The notes beneath the pieces were generated by a model, which was given only the letters and a program-made list of their open reading frames with translations, made no database searches and was not told where the DNA came from. DNA of 64,000 nt, taken from the NCBI RefSeq assembly GCF_016862275.1, contig NZ_BOMQ01000032.1:1-64000 (forward strand), written 5' to 3'. Origin of the DNA: Actinoplanes nipponensis (GTDB lineage Bacteria > Actinomycetota > Actinomycetes > Mycobacteriales > Micromonosporaceae). Positions 1 through 6,662 of the stretch are shown one piece after another; the first letter of the stretch is position 1, and the number at the start of each line of letters is the position of its first letter. The position numbers and the translations under genes are program-made.

Positions 1-205
1 CTCAGCAAAGCTTGGCGTCAGCCCAACCCAGACGGCGTCAGCCCAGCGGCGGCAGCCCCAGCCGGCTACCGCTGAGAACCAGGCAGCGACAGCAGCCAGC
101 CGGAACCACCAAAGAAGTCAGGCCGAGCAACTCCCCGATTCCCCCTGCGCCCGAAGTGAGAGGCATTCCCACCCGAAACCGGCCACCACCCAGAACCAAA
201 ATCAC
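1..205. other. gene-free edge segment downstream of pit
   Basis: No convincing gene is visible. A 66-codon frame on the + strand is Pro/Arg/Ser-rich and has no ribosome binding site, so I read it as noise. The only structure seen is a 12-bp direct repeat, GGCGTCAGCCCA, near positions 14 and 34. The segment follows the 3' end of the minus-strand pit gene, and I see no clear terminator hairpin. Confidence 0.5.
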
Positions 206-1213
206 TCACTGAAAGATCGGCCGAACCACGAAGTACACAGCACAAGCGATCGCCGCCGCCGCCGGGAAAGTCGTGATCCAAGCGATCACGATGTTGCCGG
301 CGACGTTCCAGCGGACCGCGCTGAGCCGCTTGGTCGCGCCCACGCCCATGATCGCCGAGGTGATGGTGTGGGTGGTGGAGATCGGCGCGTGCAGCACCAG
401 CGCGTTGAAGAACAGCACCGAGCTGGCCACCATCTCGGCGGCGAAGCCCTCCGCCGGACCCAGATCGATGATCTTGCGGCCCAGGGTTCGGATGATGCGC
501 CAGCCGCCGGCGTAGGTGCCCGCCGCGAGGACCGCCGCCGATGTCCAGAACACCCACCAGGGGATCTCGGTGGCGCTGTCCTGGAAGCCGCCGGTGTAGA
601 GCGCCAGCACGATGATGCCCATGGTCTTGGCCGCGTCCTGCATGCCGTGGCCGACCGACATGAACGCGGCCGAGACGGTCTGGGCGATGCGGAAACCGCG
701 GTTCAGTTTGCCCGGCTGGCCGCGGCGGAACGACCACATGATGGCGACCATGACCGCGAAGCCCAGCAGGAAGCCCACGAACGGCGAGGCGACCATCGGG
801 ATGAGCACCTTCTCCAGGATGGTGCCCCACTCGACGGTGCCCTCGGTCGCGAACAGGGTGGCGCCGACCAGGCCGCCGAAGAGCGCGTGCGACGAGGACG
901 ACGGCAGGCCGAAGTACCAGGTGATCAGGTTCCAGCAGATGGCGCCGACCACGCCGGCGAACACGACGCCCAGGCTGGGGATGCCGAGGGGCAGTTTGAC
1001 CAGGCCGTCGCCGACCGTCTTGGCCACCTCGGCGCCGAAGTGCGCGCCGACGAAGTTGCCGACCGCGGCCATCGCCAGGGCGACGCGCGGGGTCAGGGCC
1101 CGGGTGCTGACGCTGGTGGCGATGGCGTTCGCCGCGTCGTGGAAACCGTTGGTGTAGTCGAAGGCCATCGCGGCGATGATCACCGCGAGGACGGCGACGA
1201 GCTCAGCGGACAA
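206..1213 (-). CDS. pit: inorganic phosphate transporter, PiT family
   Basis: Low-affinity proton- or sodium-coupled phosphate (metal-phosphate) symporter of the cytoplasmic membrane, 335 aa. The two family signature repeats are visible: NGFHDAANAIATSV near residue 22 and STTHTITSAIMGVG in the C-terminal third, with about eight hydrophobic segments around them. The length is normal for the short actinobacterial members. The start is a TTG at 1213, supported by AAGGAG (1223-1228) 9 nt upstream inside the end of the preceding DUF47 gene. The two genes are separated by 3 nt, the standard arrangement in which the DUF47 protein modulates Pit. A PHO-box-like repeat lies upstream of the operon. Confidence 0.93.
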   Translation of the reverse strand: MSAELVAVLAVIIAAMAFDYTNGFHDAANAIATSVSTRALTPRVALAMAAVGNFVGAHFGAEVAKTVGDGLVKLPLGIPSLGVVFAGVVGAICWNLITWYFGLPSSSSHALFGGLVGATLFATEGTVEWGTILEKVLIPMVASPFVGFLLGFAVMVAIMWSFRRGQPGKLNRGFRIAQTVSAAFMSVGHGMQDAAKTMGIIVLALYTGGFQDSATEIPWWVFWTSAAVLAAGTYAGGWRIIRTLGRKIIDLGPAEGFAAEMVASSVLFFNALVLHAPISTTHTITSAIMGVGATKRLSAVRWNVAGNIVIAWITTFPAAAAIACAVYFVVRPIFQ

Positions 1214-1216
1214 GGC

Positions 1217-1843
1217 CTAGGACTCCTTGACCGTGATGGTCTCGACCGTGTTCGCCACCCGCTCGAAGGCGTCGCACGCGTCCTCGAGCTCGTCGGCGAC
1301 CTCCTTCATCTTCAGCACCGTCAGCGCGTCGTACTCGCCGGAGAAGAGCCGGACCAGCAGCATCCGGTACGCCCGGTCGCCGTCGTTCTCCAGGCGGTTG
1401 ATCTCGATCCAGTACTCCTCGAGGTTCTTCATCGTCTTGAGCCGCGGCATCGCGTCCGCCGTGATCTTGGCCTGCTGGTCGAGCACGGTGACCAGCTCGT
1501 GCATCTCGCGCGGCAGCGACGGCAGCTCGGTGAGGCCGTACAGGTAGAGCAGGTTGCCGACCGCCTCGAGGTGGTCCATGACGTCGTCGAGCTGCGAGCC
1601 CAGCGAGTAGATGTCCTCGCGGTCGAACGGCGTGATGAACGTCGAGTTGATCTTCTTGTACAGCTCGTGGGTGATCTGGTCGCTGTCGTGCTCGACGTCG
1701 GTCAGCCGGTCGCTGACCGACTGCACGTCCACCCCGGGCAGGGCGAGCTCGTTCAGCAGCTCGGTGCCGCGCACGAGGTTCTGCGCGGCCCGGGTGAACA
1801 GCTCGTAGAAGGCGCCCTCGGTGGGGCGGAAGGAGAACTTCAC
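1217..1843 (-). CDS. DUF47 family protein, PhoU-like Pit accessory
   Basis: A 208-aa soluble all-helical protein of the DUF47/PhoU-like family, whose members sit next to PiT transporters and are thought to regulate phosphate transport. The sequence is rich in charged heptad-like helices (for example DRLTDVEHDSDQITHELYKKI near residue 45 and NRLENDGDRAYRMLLVRLF near residue 150). The E/DxxxD pairs typical of PhoU-type metal sites are present. There is no membrane segment. It is the first gene of the two-gene operon with pit. The GTG start at 1843 has no strong Shine-Dalgarno. Confidence 0.9.
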   Translation of the reverse strand: MKFSFRPTEGAFYELFTRAAQNLVRGTELLNELALPGVDVQSVSDRLTDVEHDSDQITHELYKKINSTFITPFDREDIYSLGSQLDDVMDHLEAVGNLLYLYGLTELPSLPREMHELVTVLDQQAKITADAMPRLKTMKNLEEYWIEINRLENDGDRAYRMLLVRLFSGEYDALTVLKMKEVADELEDACDAFERVANTVETITVKES

Positions 1844-1923
1844 GGCGCGAACCTCGTTTGCGGGGTGGACGGGGCCTGGCGAATTCGAGGGAATGCTAGG
1901 TAATGCGTCCCCGGGTACAGAGC

Positions 1924-1979
1924 CCGCCTACCCCTGCTCAACAGCAGTTCAGGGGTCGTTCACTTGTTGTTAACCTGGA
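1924..1979 (-). promoter_or_regulatory. PHO-box-like direct repeats with possible -10 for the DUF47-pit operon
   Basis: Three contiguous 11-bp units read on the + strand: GTTCAGGGGTC (1947-1957), GTTCACTTGTT (1958-1968) and GTTAACCTGGA (1969-1979). Streptomyces PhoP binds 11-nt direct repeats with a GTTCACC-type core. A minus-strand TAGGCG at 1924-1929 lies about 17 nt from the box edge and could be the -10, with the box replacing the -35. The repeats point away from pit, which is a caveat. PhoP control is inferred. Confidence 0.55.
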
Positions 1980-2000
1980 AGGGTCACGTAACTGGATCTT

Positions 2001-2969
2001 TCAGACGACTGGTGCGATGTCCGAACGGGGCGTCGTCGCGCGCGGGGCCGGGGCGCCGGGCCGGGACGCCGGGCCGAGGACCACGCGCGCCGGCGCCTGC
2101 CGCCGTACCGGATGACGGCGCAGGTGCCGGGCCAGACCGGCCTGGTCGGCGTCGGCGATCACGTCCACGCCGGCCTCGCAGAGCTCCGTCCAGACCGCCT
2201 GCCGGACCCGCCGGGAACCGGCGGGCAGGCCCCCGATGCGTACGGTGCGCCCGTCCTCGTGCGCCGAGCGGACCAGCGCGTGCAGCAGGTGCCGCTCCTC
2301 GGCGGAGATCGGCTCGCGGCCGTCCCAGCCGAACCGGCGGGTCCACGGTTCGCTGATCATCGGCACCAGCTCCGGCGGGGCCGAGGCGGTGCCGATGTCG
2401 TCGAACGAGCCGTCGGCGAACGCGTACCGGCGGCTCTGGGTGGCGAGCAGGTCGCGGACGTCGACGATGCCGGCGACGGCCACGGTGACCGCACCCGGCT
2501 CCAGGCGCCCGTCGACGCAGCGGCTCAGCAGCGGGGCGTGGTCGCGCAGCTGCTGGTCGAGCATCCGGTACGCGCGCAGCAGCGTGTCCGCGTCCCGGAC
2601 CGGCCCGGAGAACTCGACCACCAGCCGGAACGGCACCCGCTGGTCGCGACAGAGCCGCCCGCCGCGCGCCTGGGCCCGGGCGAAGAGCGGGGTGAGCACC
2701 ATCCGGCGCAGCGTGCGGCCGGGCTGCAACGCCCCGGAGCCCAGGAACAGCTCGCCGTGCGGCCCCGGGCGTACCGGAACGGTGAGGCCGGCCAGTCCGC
2801 GCCGCAGCACGCCGGGCAGCGGGTCCGGGGCCCGGCTGCCGACCAGCGCGTGCCCGGCGGACAGGTACGGCCTCGGTCGGCGGGCCGCCGCGACGCCGAG
2901 TGTCGCCGCACCGGCGGCACCCGCCACTCCCGCCAGCCCGCCCAGCAGGGTCGCCACGTCGTCAGCCAC
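2001..2969 (-). CDS. GDPD/PI-PLC-fold protein with degenerate active site
   Basis: A 322-aa protein that I relate to the secreted PI-PLC/glycerophosphodiester phosphodiesterase-like family by the order of conserved blocks. These are RTLRRMVLTPLFAR (near 95), PFRLVVEFSG (near 120), the RYAFADG block (near 180), MISEPWTRRFGWDG (near 210), and a C-terminal AGVDVIADADQAGLARHL. The family's catalytic His-Asn/His pair and acidic metal ligands near the N-terminus are not recognisable: the equivalent stretch reads SAGHALVGSRAPDPL, then LTVPVRPGPHGELFLGSG. It is therefore probably a pseudoenzyme. One N-terminal hydrophobic segment suggests an anchor or export. I start at GTG 2969, with GGAGG at 2980-2984, rather than the upstream TTG at 3005. 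It sits beyond the Pit operon and divergent from the sigma factor. Confidence 0.6.
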   Translation of the reverse strand: MADDVATLLGGLAGVAGAAGAATLGVAAARRPRPYLSAGHALVGSRAPDPLPGVLRRGLAGLTVPVRPGPHGELFLGSGALQPGRTLRRMVLTPLFARAQARGGRLCRDQRVPFRLVVEFSGPVRDADTLLRAYRMLDQQLRDHAPLLSRCVDGRLEPGAVTVAVAGIVDVRDLLATQSRRYAFADGSFDDIGTASAPPELVPMISEPWTRRFGWDGREPISAEERHLLHALVRSAHEDGRTVRIGGLPAGSRRVRQAVWTELCEAGVDVIADADQAGLARHLRRHPVRRQAPARVVLGPASRPGAPAPRATTPRSDIAPVV

Positions 2970-3028
2970 CGTCTGCCCGCCTCCGTCTACGCGAAATAGG
3001 ACCAAATGCTCTTATCGCACTCACCACT

Positions 3029-3044
3029 GTGTCACATGTGACAC
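3029..3044. promoter_or_regulatory. perfect 16-bp palindrome with opposed TGTCACA motifs
   Basis: GTGTCACATGTGACAC is a perfect 16-bp palindrome in the 108-bp gap between the divergent GDPD-like gene and the SigJ-type sigma gene. It contains TGTCACA on both strands. From memory, TGTCACA is the -35 element described for ECF41 promoters, which suggests autoregulation by the adjacent sigma factor. I cannot place the matching CGTC -10 element at the usual spacing. It could equally be an operator for another dimeric regulator. Confidence 0.5.
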
Positions 3045-3077
3045 CTGTGGCCGGGCAATGTCGCGGAGAATTTCCCC

Positions 3078-3962
3078 ATGCCGTCGGACCCCTTCGAAGC
3101 TGAACGGCCACACCTGGTGGCTCTCGCGTACCGCATGCTCGGCAGCCGCGCCGAGGCCGAGGACGTGGTCCAGGAGGCCTGGCTGCGCTATCACAAGGCC
3201 CGGGGCGGCGGCGAGATCCACGACCTGCGCGGGTGGCTGACCACCATCACCGGCCGGATCTGCCTGGACGTGCTCAAGTCGGCGCGGGTGCGCCGGGAGG
3301 CCTACCCGGGACAGTGGCTGCCCGAGCCCGTGGTGTCGTTCCTCGACGACCCGGCCGAACGCGTGACCCAGCGCACCGAGGTCAGCCTGGCGCTGCTGGT
3401 CGTCATGGAGAAGCTCACCCCCGAGCAGCGGGTCGCGGTGGTGCTGCACGACGCCTTCGCGGTCCCGTTCGACGAGGTCGCCGCGGTGCTCGGCACCAGC
3501 GTCGCGGCGGCGCGCCAGCACGCCTCCCGGGGCCGGCGGGCGATCGCTGAGGGCCAGGCCCGGCACACCGCGGACAGCACCGAGCAGCGCAAGGTGCTGG
3601 ACGCCTTCCTGGCCGCGGCGGTCTCCGGCGACCTGCGCGCGCTCGCGGCCGTGCTCGCCCCCGACGTGGTGGCGATCGGCGACGGCGGCGGCGTGGTCAA
3701 CGCCGGGCTCAACCCGGTCTTCGGCCTCGACAAGGTGGCCCGCTTCTACGCCGGCATCCTCGGCCGCCGGGCCCGGGACACCCGCGACGTCACGGTCGAG
3801 CCGGTCCTGGTCAACGGCGACGCCGGCGTGCTGGTCCGCGGGGAGTACCTGGACGGGCGGCGGCTGCTCTTCGTGCTCACCGTGGCCGTCGCGGACGGCC
3901 GCGTCACGGCCGTCTACAACCAGCTCAACCCGGCCAAGCTCAGGTCACTCGACGACCGCTGA
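3078..3962 (+). CDS. sigJ: ECF sigma factor of the SigJ/ECF41 type
   Basis: RNA polymerase sigma factor, 294 aa. Region 2 (RMLGSRAEAEDVVQEAWLRY, residues about 20-40) and region 4 (about 110-165, including LTPEQRVAVVLHDAF and the HTH that follows) are clear. They are followed by a C-terminal SnoaL-like domain of about 120 residues with the DGGGxxNA-type motif (IGDGGGVVNAGLNPV near residue 195). In ECF41 factors this domain replaces an anti-sigma factor and tunes activity by contacting the core sigma. The ATG at 3078 has GGAGA 8 nt upstream. The gene overlaps the convergent DUF402 gene by 18 bp. The TGTCACA palindrome upstream suggests self-regulation. Confidence 0.92.
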   Translation: MPSDPFEAERPHLVALAYRMLGSRAEAEDVVQEAWLRYHKARGGGEIHDLRGWLTTITGRICLDVLKSARVRREAYPGQWLPEPVVSFLDDPAERVTQRTEVSLALLVVMEKLTPEQRVAVVLHDAFAVPFDEVAAVLGTSVAAARQHASRGRRAIAEGQARHTADSTEQRKVLDAFLAAAVSGDLRALAAVLAPDVVAIGDGGGVVNAGLNPVFGLDKVARFYAGILGRRARDTRDVTVEPVLVNGDAGVLVRGEYLDGRRLLFVLTVAVADGRVTAVYNQLNPAKLRSLDDR

Positions 3963-4451
3963 GAGCCATTTCCGGTACGCCGACGCGAACGGTTCCGTGG
4001 CGTCGCCCAGGGCCACGAACAGCCGCCCGGCCGCGGCCCGCGCCTCGGCGACCAGGTCGTCCGGGTAGCCGAACTGCACCCGGTGCACGGCGAACTCGTC
4101 CTCGTCGCGCAGCTCGACCACCCCGGTGTCCCGGCGTCGCGACACGTCCAGGTCGAGGTCGACGATGTGCACGGTGTCACCCTCCCAGCGCGCCGGGGTG
4201 GTGATGTCGCAGTACACCTCGCTGGTCCGCGGCGGCGGGTTGAACATCCCGGTCCACCAGGCGTGGTGGGGGATCAGCAGCACGAACGGGATCTGCTCGA
4301 CCGACGGCTGGCCGTGGTAGACCGACTCGGTGCCGCGGGTCACCCCGACCCAGACGCCCAGGTCGTCCTCGTTGAGCCGGCGGGCCGGGTAGTCGCGGTG
4401 GGCGGAGCCGTCGTACTTGGTGTAGACGACCCTGACCATCTCGCTCGGCAT
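3945..4451 (-). CDS. DUF402 domain-containing protein
   Basis: A 168-aa cytosolic protein matching the DUF402 (FomD/Ntdp-like) family, whose characterised relatives hydrolyse nucleoside diphosphates or act on phosphonate-nucleotide intermediates. The typical core is visible: HRDYPARRLNEDDLGVWVG near residue 20, a YCDITTPARWEGDTVHIVDLDLDV strand pair with acidic metal ligands at about residues 90-112, and a DEDEF segment near residue 126. The substrate here is unknown. Its ATG is preceded by TAGGGT and a 6-nt spacer, with no Shine-Dalgarno, so it is likely leaderless. It is divergent from the dinG-like gene and its 3' end overlaps the sigma factor gene. Confidence 0.85.
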   Translation of the reverse strand: MPSEMVRVVYTKYDGSAHRDYPARRLNEDDLGVWVGVTRGTESVYHGQPSVEQIPFVLLIPHHAWWTGMFNPPPRTSEVYCDITTPARWEGDTVHIVDLDLDVSRRRDTGVVELRDEDEFAVHRVQFGYPDDLVAEARAAAGRLFVALGDATEPFASAYRKWLSAVVE

Positions 4452-4457
4452 GACAAG

Positions 4458-4463
4458 ACCCTA
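4458..4463 (-). promoter_or_regulatory. TAGGGT -10 element, leaderless, for the DUF402 gene
   Basis: TAGGGT on the minus strand ends 6 nt before the ATG at 4451. The distance would place transcription initiation at or next to the start codon. No Shine-Dalgarno is present. Confidence 0.55.
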
Positions 4464-4494
4464 ACGGTGACACGGTTTCGTCGGTGGTGGCGGG

Positions 4495-4500
4495 TACGGT
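4495..4500 (+). promoter_or_regulatory. TACGGT -10 element, leaderless, for the dinG-like gene
   Basis: TACGGT followed by 7 nt and GTG 4508. No -35 match and no Shine-Dalgarno are seen. This supports GTG 4508 over the in-frame GTG 4484, which lies upstream of the hexamer. Confidence 0.55.
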
Positions 4501-4507
4501 CTCCGAC

Positions 4508-6541
4508 GTGACTGCCGCGACCCGTAAGAAGGCGACCGCCGCCCAGCTTCTCGCCGCCGCCGTCGGCGCCGTACCGGGGGGCTCCTCCCGGCCGGGCCAG
4601 GAGGAGATGGCCGCGGCCATCGAGCGGGCCGTCAAGGACCGCGAGCACCTGCTGGTGCAGGCCGGCACCGGCACGGGCAAGTCGCTGGCCTATCTGACGC
4701 CGGCGCTGCTGGTCGACGGGCCGGTGGTGGTCTCGACCGCGACGCTGGCCCTGCAGAACCAGCTCGTCGAGCACGACCTGCCCCGCCTGGCCGACGCGGT
4801 CGAGCCGGTGCTGGGCCGCCGCCCGACCTTCGCGGTGCTCAAGGGCCGCCACCACTACCTGTGCCTGGCCAAGCTCGAGCACGCCGACGAGGAGGCGCCC
4901 ACCGACACCCTCTTCGACGACGCGCCGCCGCGGGCCACCCAGTGGCTGGGCGAGGCGGGCAAGCTCGGCAAGCAGATCCTGCGGATGCAGGCGTGGGCCG
5001 AGAAGACGCAGACCGGCGACCGCGACGAGCTCGACCCCGGTGTGGACGAGACCGCCTGGCGGCAGGTGTCGATGCCGGCCCGCGACTGCGTCGGCGCGGC
5101 CCGCTGCCCGTACGGCGCGGAGTGCTTCGCGGAGGCGTCCCGGGTGCGCGCCCGCGAGGCCGACATCGTGGTGACCAACCACAGCCTGCTGGCGGTCGAC
5201 ATGCTGGCCGAGCGCAACATCGTCCCCCCGCACAAGCTGCTGATCGTCGACGAGGCCCACGAGCTGGCCGACCGGGTGTCCTCGGCGGCGCAGGCCGAGC
5301 TGACCCCCGAGGCGGTCGAGCGGGCCGCCCGGCGCGCCCGCCCGCTGGTCTCCCCGGCCGCCGCCGAGGCCCTGGCCGAGGCGGCCGACGCGCTCACCGT
5401 GGGCCTGGCCGACCTGCCGGCCGGGCGGCTCACCACCGGCCTGCCCCCGCTGCTGCACCAGGCCGTGCGGCTGATCGAATCGGCCACCCGGGCCGGCCTG
5501 GACGCGATCGGCGACGTCAAGAACGACGACCCCGACCCGGTCCGCAAGCAGCAGGCCAAGGCCGCGCTGGACGACATCTCCACCACGGCGCAGCGGCTGC
5601 TGGAGGCCAACGACTACGACGTGGCCTGGGTGGAGAAGTCCGACCTGGGCAACGGCCGCCGCGCGCTGGTGGTGGCCCCGCTCTCGGTCGCCGGCACCCT
5701 GGCCACCAGCCTGTACGACGAGCGCACGGTGGTCGCCACCTCGGCGACGCTGACCCTGGGCGGCCGCTTCGACACGGTGGCGCGGTCGCTCGGCCTCCCG
5801 GCGCCCGCCCCGGTGCCGGCCGCCCGTTCCGGTGGCGGCCTGACCCCGGAGGCCCCGGCGGTCAGCGGCGACGGCTGGAGCTCGCTGGACGTCGGCTCGC
5901 CGTTCGACTATCCCCGCCAGGGCATCCTGTACGTCGCCGCGCACCTGCCCCGCCCGGCCGCGTCCGGACTGCCCGAGCCCGCCGGCGAGGAGCTGCTCAA
6001 GCTGGTGGGCGCGCTCGGCGGCCGCACGCTGGGGCTGTTCTCGTCGCGGCGGGCGGCGACCCAGGCGGCCGAGCTGCTGCGGGCCCGTACCGACCTGCCG
6101 GTGCTGCTGCAGGGCGAGGAGTCGCTGCCGATCCTGGTCCGCAAGTTCCGGGAGCAGAAGGAGAGCTGCCTGTTCGGCGTGATGTCGCTGTGGCAGGGCG
6201 TGGACGTGCCCGGTGACGCCTGCCAGCTGGTGGTGATCGACCGCCTGCCGTTCCCCCGCCCGGACGAGCCGCTGGCCGCCGCCCGCGCCGCCGCGGTGGA
6301 CGCCACCGGCGGCTCGGGCTTCGCCTCGGTCAGCGTGCCGATCGCCGCGGTCCGCCTGGCCCAGGGCGTGGGCCGGCTGATCCGCTCCACCGGCGACAAG
6401 GGCGTGGTCGCGGTCCTGGACTCCCGCCTGGAGACGGCCCGCGGCTACGGCGCCTTCCTGCGCAAGTCGCTGCCCCCGTTCTGGTACACGACCCGGCCCG
6501 AGGTGGCGGTCGGCGCGCTGGAGCGGCTGGCGAAGTCCTGA
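4508..6541 (+). CDS. dinG: ATP-dependent DNA helicase, DinG/XPD-like
   Basis: Superfamily 2 helicase of the DinG/Rad3 type, 677 aa, expected to unwind DNA 5' to 3' in repair and in clearing R-loops or forked structures. Walker A is AGTGTGKS (near residue 55). The Walker B box is VDEAHE (near 247). Four Cys lie between them (YLCLAK near 118; CVGAARC and AECFAEA near 190-204), giving the iron-sulfur cluster pattern of the DEAD2 family. The C-terminal helicase motifs include VIDRLPFPRPDEPL and QGVGRLIRS (near 620). GTG 4508 is preferred because TACGGT lies 7 nt before it; an in-frame GTG at 4484 would add 8 residues. The gene stands alone. Confidence 0.9.
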   Translation: MTAATRKKATAAQLLAAAVGAVPGGSSRPGQEEMAAAIERAVKDREHLLVQAGTGTGKSLAYLTPALLVDGPVVVSTATLALQNQLVEHDLPRLADAVEPVLGRRPTFAVLKGRHHYLCLAKLEHADEEAPTDTLFDDAPPRATQWLGEAGKLGKQILRMQAWAEKTQTGDRDELDPGVDETAWRQVSMPARDCVGAARCPYGAECFAEASRVRAREADIVVTNHSLLAVDMLAERNIVPPHKLLIVDEAHELADRVSSAAQAELTPEAVERAARRARPLVSPAAAEALAEAADALTVGLADLPAGRLTTGLPPLLHQAVRLIESATRAGLDAIGDVKNDDPDPVRKQQAKAALDDISTTAQRLLEANDYDVAWVEKSDLGNGRRALVVAPLSVAGTLATSLYDERTVVATSATLTLGGRFDTVARSLGLPAPAPVPAARSGGGLTPEAPAVSGDGWSSLDVGSPFDYPRQGILYVAAHLPRPAASGLPEPAGEELLKLVGALGGRTLGLFSSRRAATQAAELLRARTDLPVLLQGEESLPILVRKFREQKESCLFGVMSLWQGVDVPGDACQLVVIDRLPFPRPDEPLAAARAAAVDATGGSGFASVSVPIAAVRLAQGVGRLIRSTGDKGVVAVLDSRLETARGYGAFLRKSLPPFWYTTRPEVAVGALERLAKS

Positions 6542-6662
6542 CTGGCACCCACCGTACGGCCGCGACTACTTTGCTCCGTTCCGCAACATAAGCACGGTCT
6601 CCTCCGTCTACAGGGTCAGGTGTTGATCGACACCGACGTGGACGTCGAAGGGACCCTGCTCC

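Noticed and set aside
12-212. 66-codon ORF at the left edge
   Set aside because: No ribosome site, no domain, low-complexity composition; the segment is the downstream flank of pit.
368-1903. Long open frame on the + strand opposite pit/DUF47
   Set aside because: It is the GC-rich shadow of the two well-supported minus-strand genes; its translation is a low-complexity Arg/Gly/Asp-rich string without domain features.
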